Origin: Micromonospora sp. WMMD1082
Lineage (GTDB): Bacteria > Actinomycetota > Actinomycetes > Mycobacteriales > Micromonosporaceae
Length of the DNA: 64,000 bases
Reading direction: 5' to 3'
Assembly: GCF_029626175.1 (NCBI RefSeq)
Contig: NZ_JARUBM010000002.1
Location: 5,163,001 to 5,227,000 of the forward strand
Shown piece by piece: positions 32,429 through 39,636 of this stretch. Under the pieces are notes generated by a model. It was not told where the DNA came from. It ran no database searches and saw only the letters and a program-made list of their open reading frames with translations. The first letter of the stretch is position 1; every line of letters begins with the position of its first letter. A program made the position numbers and the translations under genes.

Positions 32429-32788
32429 CTAGCTCTCGCGGACGTCGCAGCCAGGGCCGACCGGGGGGTCCGCCAGCACGTCACCACAGAGGCAGCGCAG
32501 CACCAGGTGACCGCCGCACGAGCACGTCCACCAGTCGCGCGCCGGCCGGGTCGCGGACCCGCCAGCGTAGGAGTGTCCGCTGCGGCAGTGTGTCGGTTCG
32601 TCGCCCACCAGCTCGCGCGTCTGCCGGTGTGGGAAGGCGACCACGTGCGGGTCGGCGCGGGCCCGCTGGACCAGGTGCCGCAGTTGCGCTGGGGAGTCGA
32701 CGACGCGCCCGATGACGGTCACGCCGGCCGGGCTGTTGTCGGCCCGGTCCCAGCGGATGGTGATGTGCCATCGCGTACGCCACTCCAC
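32429..32788 (-). CDS. Hypothetical Cys/His-rich protein, 119 aa
   Basis: GTG 32788. RADNSPAGVTVIGRVVDSPA and later HCRSGHSY, WWTCSCGGHLVLRCLCGDVL suggest a zinc-ribbon. It follows the gene at 32852 on the same strand by 63 bp. A degraded relative (THGVTVIERF) occurs at about 36210-36299 next to the paralogue of that gene, showing that the two-gene block was duplicated. Confidence 0.55.
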   Translation of the reverse strand: MEWRTRWHITIRWDRADNSPAGVTVIGRVVDSPAQLRHLVQRARADPHVVAFPHRQTRELVGDEPTHCRSGHSYAGGSATRPARDWWTCSCGGHLVLRCLCGDVLADPPVGPGCDVRES

Positions 32789-32851
32789 GACCTGACCGTA
32801 CTCGAACAGGCGTTCGATCGTAGGATGCTCGGCGGCTCTGGCGGCGGTGCG

Positions 32852-33508
32852 TCAGGCTTTCGTAGCCGACGGCGGGATGCTACCCTTTTCGCCGCGAAAG
32901 TCCGTTTGATCAAGATTTACCGAGAGGAACCAGAAGCTGGACCGCGAGCCCGCCTTGCGGCCTGCCGACAGGCCGAGGTCGTGCCGCATGTTCGCCACCG
33001 ACTCCACGTAGGCGGCCTCCGCGTTGTTGAAGAGATCGTCATGGTCCTCAGCCGGCGCCATTTCGAGCATGCGGAGCTGCAGCTCAAGCCCTTCGAGCGC
33101 TTCGCGGACCGCGTCCGAGCCGTAGAACTCGACCTCGGTCAGCAGGCGACCCCACTCGGCTAGCACCTCGGGACTGCGGCTCCATACCCACTCGTCCGGC
33201 GTCTTCGGCCTGCGGCTCCACAGTGACGGGTCAACCGATGGACCGGGACGGCCTTGCGGGTCGAGATTCGGGTGCTTCGCGTAGATGTACGAGTTGAGTT
33301 GGCGGCGCGCATTGTCGGTAGCGTCTAGGTAGATACGCTTGCGCTCGTCGGCCCAGTGCCGCCGGTCCTCCCGCGCCCAGCCCTCCCGCTCACGTTGCCG
33401 TTCCCGGCGCGCCTGCCACGCGGCTTGCATCCATTGCAGCCCCGCGCCGAGCACGATGCCGGCCAAGGTGGCGATCAGGACGGCCCATTGCGATTCCTCC
33501 ACGGACAT
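32852..33508 (-). CDS. Membrane-anchored coiled-coil protein, paralogue 1
   Basis: 218 residues from ATG 33508 (an internal GTG six bases on is equally possible and matches paralogue 2). One N-terminal membrane helix (WAVLIATLAGIVLGAGLQWM) is followed by a highly charged helix (QARRERQREREGWAREDRR) and a helical C-terminal domain with EVEFYGSDAVREALEGLELQ. The paralogue at 36296 shares the same layout and the motif EVEFYGSD. A regulator of membrane functions or an exclusion factor is possible; no family is recognised. Confidence 0.65.
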   Translation of the reverse strand: MSVEESQWAVLIATLAGIVLGAGLQWMQAAWQARRERQREREGWAREDRRHWADERKRIYLDATDNARRQLNSYIYAKHPNLDPQGRPGPSVDPSLWSRRPKTPDEWVWSRSPEVLAEWGRLLTEVEFYGSDAVREALEGLELQLRMLEMAPAEDHDDLFNNAEAAYVESVANMRHDLGLSAGRKAGSRSSFWFLSVNLDQTDFRGEKGSIPPSATKA

Positions 33509-33585
33509 ACGGTAGACCGGCCGCGCACGCGAGGTCTGTCCGGCCGCAATAGCATTGCAGGAGCCCATAGCTGCGGCGAGGCCAG

Positions 33586-33650
33586 CCGAGATCGCGGTGG
33601 TGCTGTTCGTCGTGGCCCGGGTGACCCGGCTGATCGTCGCCGCCGTAGCG
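33586..33650 (+). pseudogene. Truncated duplicate of the DUF1360-like membrane gene
   Basis: Matches 37011-37065 closely (VVLFVVARVTRLIV in translation), then diverges and stops. Leftover of the duplication that also produced the 32852/36296 paralogues. Confidence 0.65.
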
Positions 33651-33796
33651 GCGCCTGTTTTTGCGGACAGCGCCCTTGTCGAGCCCCGGGTTCAGAGCAC
33701 TCCGGCGCGTAGCCGACCAACTCCCCTACCCGCAGCACGGGAAGGTGACCACGTGAGGGTCGGCGCGGACCCGCTGGGCTAGGACCGTCCTGTCGA

Positions 33797-34249
33797 TCAT
33801 GGGAGTAGATGGTGGCGATCGGTGAGGCTCGATCGATAGAGGGATGCCCGTTTGGCGTAGCGGGTGGCTAGGTCACACCATTGCTTGAGGCGGTTGAAGC
33901 AGCGTTCCGCGACGTTGCGTGTTGCGGTAGGTCGATCGGTCGAAGGCGGGTGGCCCGCCGGTGTTGCCTTTGGCGACGCGGCGGGCGACCTGGTTGCTGC
34001 GTTCGGGGATGAGGTGTCGGATTCCTCGGTGGCGCAGGGCGCGTCTGGTGCAGTCGTGGGCGTAGCCCTGTCCGCGATCAGGACGTCGGGCGCTTGCGGG
34101 GTCGCCCGGGTCCGGATTGTTGACCCGGATCGAGTCGAGCAGCGCCGACAGTCATGTGGAGGTTGGTCACCCATAACCTCAGACCGATCGACCTTGGGCG
34201 ACCTGGACGGGCGGTCAGCGACAGGACAGTGACGGCTCGTGATCACCAT
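33797..34249 (-). pseudogene. IS5-type transposase relic
   Basis: The C-terminal end NVAERCFNRLKQWCDLATRY matches the conserved end of IS5-family DDE transposases (normally RNVVERCFNRLKQWRG-ATRYDK). Upstream residues fit the family only loosely and in more than one frame (PDVLIADRA), and the N-terminal half is missing, so the gene is dead. No inverted terminal repeats were identified. Confidence 0.65.
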
Positions 34250-34272
34250 CCCCGCATCGATAACATCCCTGT

Positions 34273-34650
34273 GTGGACGAAGAGGTGAGTATCACGGTCG
34301 TTGGGCTGTCGGCCTTACCTGCCGAGAGCCAAGAAGCGGTCCGAGAGGTGTTGACGCGTCGCGCGAAGGAACTCATCGAGGAAGCGGGACGGTTGGAGGC
34401 GGCAGCGAACCCGGACTCTCGTAAGCCTATGATCACTCCTTTCATGATTAATCATGCGGACATGTTCAAACAGCTTGGCTATGCTAAGCCCCGGATGAGC
34501 AAGAAGGCGCGCAACTGGATGCTTTCAAGCTTACTCGCAACCGCAATTCTGGGTTACTTTACCAACAATATGAACAAGCCGTGGGGCGCTATTGGATTCG
34601 CCATATGCGCCCTTGCCGCTTTAGTTACTTTCAGTAAAGGAACGGAGTGA
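34273..34650 (+). CDS. Small membrane protein of an AT-richer island, 125 aa
   Basis: GTG start. An N-terminal helix (EVLTRRAKELIEEAGRLEAA) is followed by two hydrophobic segments near the C-terminus (MLSSLLATAILGYF and WGAIGFAICALAALVTF). From here to about 36,000 the DNA is visibly richer in A/T than the rest of the prophage. The stop TGA lies one base before the next ATG (34652), so the two are cotranscribed. Confidence 0.6.
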   Translation: MDEEVSITVVGLSALPAESQEAVREVLTRRAKELIEEAGRLEAAANPDSRKPMITPFMINHADMFKQLGYAKPRMSKKARNWMLSSLLATAILGYFTNNMNKPWGAIGFAICALAALVTFSKGTE

Positions 34651-34651
34651 C

Positions 34652-35173
34652 ATGGGCGGGCGGCTAACCAAAATTGCCATTCTCACTCTTGGCGCAATCC
34701 TCACAATCGGCGCCCTTGGCGTATTCCTATTTCTCGGCGACATCGCTGCCGGCGACCAAGCCGCGAGCATAGTAGCAGCGATTCTTGGTCTAGTCGCAGC
34801 AGCATTCGCTTTCTTTGGTTTCAGACGAGGCGGGGATTCCGCACCTCCTTTCCCGCTGCTGAACCTGCGCACCGAGGACGAGTTCTTGGTCGCCTGGGCC
34901 GTACTGGAGCGGCGACTTCGCGAAGTGGCGCCGATCGACTCCTCCCAGGCGGGCGTTATTCCAATGAAGGTTCTGCTTAAGAGTTACGAAAGGCTTCCTG
35001 GAGTAACGGAATCGGATATCCAAGATTTCTTGATGCTCTTGAATGTCCGCAATAGAATGTTGCACCCAACATTCAAGGGCTCGGGAGTTGGTCGCCAGTC
35101 CGATACTCAAGCAATATCGGCGGCGATGTTAAGACAACTTTCCAAGCTGGACAACTTGCAGCGAGGAAAGTAA
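34652..35173 (+). CDS. Membrane protein with RX4H (HEPN-like) motif, 173 aa
   Basis: Two N-terminal membrane helices (IAILTLGAILTIGALGVFLF and ASIVAAILGLVAAAFAFFGF), a short linker, and a helical cytosolic domain with VRNRMLHP, where Arg133-x4-His138 matches the HEPN RNase motif RX4-6H. Membrane-linked HEPN-type proteins are known in abortive infection. A two-gene unit with the 34273 protein. The HEPN reading is based on one motif and helical character and is tentative. Confidence 0.55.
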   Translation: MGGRLTKIAILTLGAILTIGALGVFLFLGDIAAGDQAASIVAAILGLVAAAFAFFGFRRGGDSAPPFPLLNLRTEDEFLVAWAVLERRLREVAPIDSSQAGVIPMKVLLKSYERLPGVTESDIQDFLMLLNVRNRMLHPTFKGSGVGRQSDTQAISAAMLRQLSKLDNLQRGK

Positions 35174-35403
35174 TACGAGCGGCACTACGGGCAGCCTGGC
35201 CTCCTGATCGCGGACTCGACCTTCTCTGGAGCCACTGTCAGTTTGGGAATCGGCTTGATCTGTACTGCGAATAGTTGTTCCGCCTGGCAGGCGGGGAACG
35301 TCCAGCTCGCCGCTGTCGGTGTGCTTTTTCACGCCGCTGTAGACCGCTGCATCGGGGACGCCTCGGGCACGAGCACAGGCATTCCGCGCCGCCGGTCCTT
35401 AAC

Positions 35404-35973
35404 CTATGACTTGCCAAGGACGGTCGCTGCGATGGTTGCGACGGCGCCGAGAACTGCTCCAACAATTCCTGAGACAATGCTGACGAGGAGGTTGTGGCGA
35501 CGCTGCTGACGCGCCTGGAAAGAACTTATTCGACGGTCTAGAACTAGTTGCACTCGGTTATAGGTGCGTTCACGAAGGCTGAGGGCACCTAAAATAGGGA
35601 ATGGCGATGGAACAAGGAGCTTGATGGGCTTAATCCGTTCTAGTGAGTCGATGAAATTTTCGACCAGAACTTTTATGTCGTGTCGGTTGGTGCCGACCTC
35701 CGCCCGAATGGCACTGGCGTCTACCTCGATGCTGACACGCTCATGGTTGTTGGGCGTTACGAGCACTACGATGAGGCCAACTATGTCTTCTCGCCCCATG
35801 AGATCATTAGATGTCTCACAGCTGGATAGCCGCCCGTCCTTATGGGTTGCCAGTAGGCGCGCGTCCCCTTTAGGTGCGAGATCCGAGAGTGCTTGATCTA
35901 CGTCATCCAAATATACCCGCACATTGGTAATGCGCTTGTTCCATCCTATTGGCAAGTATGGCCTCAAAGGCAT
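35404..35973 (-). CDS. Hypothetical C-tail-anchored protein, 189 aa
   Basis: ATG 35973. A soluble domain with alternating strands (VRVYLDDVDQALSDLAPKGD, IVGLIVVLVTPNNHERVSIE) and a C-terminal membrane helix (LVSIVSGIVGAVLGAVATIA) preceded by basic residues. Same AT-richer base composition as the two genes before it, but convergent to them. No family recognised. The region 35174-35403 has no gene. Confidence 0.55.
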   Translation of the reverse strand: MPLRPYLPIGWNKRITNVRVYLDDVDQALSDLAPKGDARLLATHKDGRLSSCETSNDLMGREDIVGLIVVLVTPNNHERVSIEVDASAIRAEVGTNRHDIKVLVENFIDSLERIKPIKLLVPSPFPILGALSLRERTYNRVQLVLDRRISSFQARQQRRHNLLVSIVSGIVGAVLGAVATIAATVLGKS

Positions 35974-36295
35974 CTTCGGGTGACCTTTTCTCGCGTATCA
36001 CAAGGGAATTGCTACCACCACTAGCGTATCAATCCGAGAGCATGTTTCTCCATCCTGTCTGTCGCCGACCCGCCCTCCCCCTGGAACACCCACACCCATC
36101 CCCTCTGCGGCGGTCCCCGGGCTCTCCGCTCTCCGCGGCAGCCGCCAGGCGTGTTGCGTAGCCGGCGTGGAGCGACAGCGGCGCGCCGGACGCGCGCCCA
36201 GGCGGCCGGCGCGTGCCGCCCGTCCAGGTGCCTCGGCCGGGTCAGGGGCTTGACGAAGCGCTCGATGACCGTCACGCCATGTGTCCGAGTCTGCG
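35974..36295. other. Gap with degraded duplicate of the 32429-type gene
   Basis: 322 bp without a convincing intact gene. On the minus strand at about 36210-36299, HGVTVIERFVKPLTRPRHL parallels GVTVIGRVVDSPAQLRHL of the 32429 product; the reading then loses similarity. Marks the edge of the AT-richer insertion. Confidence 0.4.
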
Positions 36296-36922
36296 TCACT
36301 CCGGCCGGTCCTTGGGTTGCCCCTCCCGGTCGCCCAGGCTCTCTCGGGCGCGACTGACGCGGCTCAGAACCTCTCCAAGTGTCCGGGCGATCTCGTCGCG
36401 ATCGACGAGGCTGCCGTCGGACAGGCCGAGGTCGCGTCGCATCAAGGAGACGCAGTCCGCGTAGGTTTCCTTGGCGAGGGAGGAGAGCGCAACGTACAGG
36501 TCCTCCCCAGTGGCGACATCTTCGAGTACGTTCAGCGTCTCGGCGAGCTTTGTGATGGCAGCGCGCACCTCGTCGGAGCCGTAGAACTCAACCTCGGCGA
36601 GCCGCTGGTTCCACGAGCCCACCACGTCAGGCGCTCGACGCCACTTCCCCTCTGGTCTGGCGAACTCAGCTGACAGCCCGAGAGCGCTCAAGCGATGGGG
36701 GAAATCGAGCGACCAGATCTGGCGCTGTGCGACGGAGAGGCCGTCCTGGTAGACCGCCTGGCGCTTTTCCGCCCAGAGCCGCCGGTCCTCTCTCGACCAG
36801 GCTCGCTCCTCCCGTATGCGCTCCCGCCGCGCGTGGAACGCGCTCTGCGCCCATTGCAGCGCGGAGCCGAGTGCGGTACCGCCGAGTCCGGCGGCCAAGA
36901 CCATCCAGTCCGCTCCTGCCAC
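36296..36922 (-). CDS. Membrane-anchored coiled-coil protein, paralogue 2
   Basis: 208 residues from GTG 36922. N-terminal membrane segment (MVLAAGLGGTALGSALQWAQ), charged helix (HARRERIREERAWSREDRR) and a helical domain containing EVEFYGSDEVRAAI, mirroring the protein at 32852. Promoter-like sequence upstream (taccgt...GTG) is also shared between the two. Diverges from the phage membrane gene at 36983. Function unknown. Confidence 0.65.
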   Translation of the reverse strand: MAGADWMVLAAGLGGTALGSALQWAQSAFHARRERIREERAWSREDRRLWAEKRQAVYQDGLSVAQRQIWSLDFPHRLSALGLSAEFARPEGKWRRAPDVVGSWNQRLAEVEFYGSDEVRAAITKLAETLNVLEDVATGEDLYVALSSLAKETYADCVSLMRRDLGLSDGSLVDRDEIARTLGEVLSRVSRARESLGDREGQPKDRPE

Positions 36923-36982
36923 GGCTACACGGTAGAGCGGGCTCGCACGCCCGGCATCTGTCCGGTCGCAGTTGCTTTGCAT

Positions 36983-37309
36983 ATGCTCATAGCCGTGACG
37001 ATGCTGATCGAGATCGTGGTGGTGTTGTTCGTCGTGGCCCGGGTGACCCGGCTGATCGTGGCCGACGAAGTCACCCGCCCGCCCCGGGAAGCGATCGTGA
37101 GACGACTGCCCGAGGGAAGCCCGTTGGCGTACCTGGTGATGTGCCGGTGGTGCCTGTCCGTCTGGGTTGCCGCGCTGGCCGCCGCAGGCTGGTGGCACCT
37201 GTCGCATCTGCCCCGCTGGTCCGGCTACTGGTGGGTGGACGTGCCGACCGTAGCCCTGGCCTTGTCGTACGCGACCGGCCTGCTGGTGCGCGCCGAGCCG
37301 GAGGCGTAG
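36983..37309 (+). CDS. DUF1360-like phage membrane protein
   Basis: 108 residues from ATG 36983, with alternative ATG 37001. Hydrophobic VVVLFVVARVTRLIVADEVT, then YLVMCRWCLSVWVAALAAA (the CxWC motif) and a last helix; this matches small phage proteins of the DUF1360 kind, often found just before the portal. It ends four bases before the portal start. Confidence 0.75.
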   Translation: MLIAVTMLIEIVVVLFVVARVTRLIVADEVTRPPREAIVRRLPEGSPLAYLVMCRWCLSVWVAALAAAGWWHLSHLPRWSGYWWVDVPTVALALSYATGLLVRAEPEA

Positions 37310-37312
37310 CCG

Positions 37313-39181
37313 GTGGCCTGGTGGGGCACGAAGCCGAGCGCCGACAGCCCGCTCGGCAAGGCGACCGCGGTCGTCGCGTCGGCTGCGAAGATGCGCTACG
37401 AGTCGAGCGGCGCGCTGCGGAAGGTGACGAAGCAGCAGTGGCAGGACGAGGCGTGGCGGCACTACGAGGAGTGCGGCGAGCTGGCCTACCTGGTGAACAC
37501 GATCGCCAAGGCGATGGGCCGGGCCCGGCTGTACATCACGCAGGTCAATGACGAGGGCCGGCCGGTCGAGACGCCGGACCAGGCGCCGGCCGGCGTCAAC
37601 GAGACGTTCCTCGGCGGCCCGAGTAAGCAGGCCGAGCTGCTGTCGGATGCCGGGATCCAGCTTGGCGTGCCCGGCGAGTGCTACCTGATCGGTGAGCCAG
37701 AACGCGACGACGACGGCAGGGCCACCGACCGGGAGACGTGGATCATTGCCTCGACGGAGGAGCTGTCCGAGCGTGCCGGGAAGTACGTCCTCGACCAGGG
37801 CGCGGGTGTTAGGGAGTTGGAGCCCGACGAGACGGTCATCGTGCGGATCTGGTCGCCGAGCCCTCGCAAGCACGCCCTGCCGTCATCGCAGGTGCAGTCC
37901 AACCGGCGGGTGCTGCGTCTGATCGAGCGGCTGACGCAGTATGTGCAGTCGCAGATCGACTCTCGTTTGGCGGGCGCGGGTGTGCTGTTGCTGCCGAACG
38001 AGCTGAGTTTCGTTGCTCCGGAGCAGGAGGAGAACCCGGAGGACGGGGTGTCGTCGTTCCTGGCGGCACTGACCGAGGCGATGACCACCGCGGTCAAGGA
38101 CCGCGACTCGGTTGCCGCGTTGGTGCCGATCGTCGTGCAGGGGCCGGCGGAGCACCTGGAGAAGGCTCGCCTGCTCAGCTTCGCCACGGAGCTGTCGTCG
38201 TCGGTCCCGTCGATGCTCGACGGCGCGATCCGGCGGCTCGCCCTCGGCCTGGACGCCCCGCCGGAAATGCTGTTGGGAATGACCCAGGCGAACCATTGGG
38301 GCGCCTGGATGACCGACGAGGCGACGATCAAGTACCACGTCGAGAGCAAGCTAGAGCTGGTGTGCGCGGCACTGACCCAGCAGATGCTGCGGCCGGCGCT
38401 TGAAGGTGCTTCCGGCGTCGTCGACGCGAAGCGGTGGATCGTCTGGTACGACACCAGCGAGTTGACGCAGAGCCCGGACAAGGGCGCCGACGCGAAGGAC
38501 CTCTACGGACTCGGTGAGCTGTCCGGTGACGCGCTGCGCCGGGAGACGGGCTTCGGGGACGAGGACAAGCCCACGGACGATGAGCGGGAGCTGCGCCGAC
38601 TCCTGGAGATCATCCGGACGGTGCCGGCGGCTGGGCCGCTGCTCGTGCAGCGGCTCTTGGAGGTCGCCGGGGTGTCGGTACAGGTCGACCCGGAGGCGTT
38701 GAACACGACGCCGGCCGAGTTGCCCGCCGAGACGCCGGCCGGGGACGAGGAGCCGGCTACGGACCCGCCGCCGGACGGCGACACCGAGGGTCGCGGCCCG
38801 CCCGAGCAGACGGCGATCGCCGCTGCGGCCGACCCGCTGTCAGGGCCGTTCGTGGCGGCCTGCGAGGCCCTAACACTGCGGGCGTTGGAAGTCGCTGGGA
38901 AGCGGGTGATCGGCCGGGAGCGGTACCGGCACACTGACCTGTCCGTGTGGGAGTACCACACGGTGCGGCAGTCCACGCCCACGTCGGTTCCCCGCCTGCT
39001 CCAGGACGCGTTCGGCGCGGTCCCGGCCGTGGCCGGCCGGCTCGGTGTCGACGCGGAGAGGCTGACGGCCGCCCTCACCGGCTACGTCGGTGCGCTGTTG
39101 GTGAGCGGACGCCGGCACGATGCCGACGAGCTGCGGGAGCACCTGGCCGGCACCGTCGCTGGGGAGTTGGTGCCGGCGTGA
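37313..39181 (+). CDS. Phage portal protein
   Basis: 622 residues from GTG 37313. RYESSGALRKVTKQQWQDEA at the N-terminus, ELAYLVNTIAKAMGRARLYI and the region GVLLLPNELSFVAPEQ plus LDAPPEMLLGMTQANHWGAW are typical of actinobacteriophage portals, where the last corresponds to the stem/clip region. Forms the dodecameric DNA entry port of the capsid and contacts the terminase. A Pro/Asp-rich linker and a small C-terminal domain follow. It stands well apart from terL (12 kb), as later insertions lie between. Confidence 0.85.
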   Translation: MAWWGTKPSADSPLGKATAVVASAAKMRYESSGALRKVTKQQWQDEAWRHYEECGELAYLVNTIAKAMGRARLYITQVNDEGRPVETPDQAPAGVNETFLGGPSKQAELLSDAGIQLGVPGECYLIGEPERDDDGRATDRETWIIASTEELSERAGKYVLDQGAGVRELEPDETVIVRIWSPSPRKHALPSSQVQSNRRVLRLIERLTQYVQSQIDSRLAGAGVLLLPNELSFVAPEQEENPEDGVSSFLAALTEAMTTAVKDRDSVAALVPIVVQGPAEHLEKARLLSFATELSSSVPSMLDGAIRRLALGLDAPPEMLLGMTQANHWGAWMTDEATIKYHVESKLELVCAALTQQMLRPALEGASGVVDAKRWIVWYDTSELTQSPDKGADAKDLYGLGELSGDALRRETGFGDEDKPTDDERELRRLLEIIRTVPAAGPLLVQRLLEVAGVSVQVDPEALNTTPAELPAETPAGDEEPATDPPPDGDTEGRGPPEQTAIAAAADPLSGPFVAACEALTLRALEVAGKRVIGRERYRHTDLSVWEYHTVRQSTPTSVPRLLQDAFGAVPAVAGRLGVDAERLTAALTGYVGALLVSGRRHDADELREHLAGTVAGELVPA

Positions 39182-39408
39182 CCACCCCGGCCGTCCTCGT
39201 CCCTGACCTGGTGCTGGCGCACGGGCACGCCTGCCAGCGGTCCGGGCGTGGCAAGGGCTGTCAGCTCATCCGCTGGTCGCGGTGCCGAACCTGCGGGTGG
39301 TGGGGCGAGCTGTGGGACGGCGACCAGCCGCCCCTCAGCGACGCGGAGCACGCCTGCGACCCGGATGCGGCGGCCCGCTACCAGCAGACCAGGAGGACCG
39401 GTGGATGA
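39178..39408 (+). CDS. Small phage zinc-ribbon protein, 76 aa
   Basis: GTG overlapping the portal stop. HGHACQRSGRGKGCQLI, then RCRTCGWWGEL and HACDPDAAARY carry Cys/His pairs. No known function; small zinc-ribbon genes between portal and MuF are common. Confidence 0.55.
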   Translation: MTTPAVLVPDLVLAHGHACQRSGRGKGCQLIRWSRCRTCGWWGELWDGDQPPLSDAEHACDPDAAARYQQTRRTGG

Positions 39409-39634
39409 TCCGCAGAGCGTGACCGTGAGCGACCTGCGCGTTGCTCTCACGCAGGTCGGCATCGTCCTCGACGAGGACTTCGTGAGCCTGGAGCTGCGGG
39501 AGAACGGGCTGACGGTGCACCGGCTAGTGCGTACCGAGTCGGGGATGCCGGCGTGCCTGCCCAACGGTGGCGTGCAGTGCGTCGGGCAGACGATCACCGT
39601 GGTCGCCGAAACGCCGCCAGCCCAGGAGGAGTGA
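39401..39634 (+). CDS. Small hypothetical phage protein, 77 aa
   Basis: GTG 39401 directly after AGGAGG, overlapping the previous gene by 8 bp. SDLRVALTQVGIVLDEDFVS and LTVHRLVRTESGMPACLP suggest a small alpha/beta fold. Function unknown. Confidence 0.55.
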   Translation: MDDPQSVTVSDLRVALTQVGIVLDEDFVSLELRENGLTVHRLVRTESGMPACLPNGGVQCVGQTITVVAETPPAQEE

Positions 39635-39636
39635 GC

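Noticed and set aside
33555..33782. 75-codon ORF as functional membrane protein
   Set aside because: Only a 20-residue stretch matches the intact 36983 gene and is followed by unrelated sequence.
36021..36299. 92-codon minus-strand ORF as an intact gene
   Set aside because: Only the first 30 residues resemble the 32429 product; the rest is shadow-like. Treated as a degraded duplicate.
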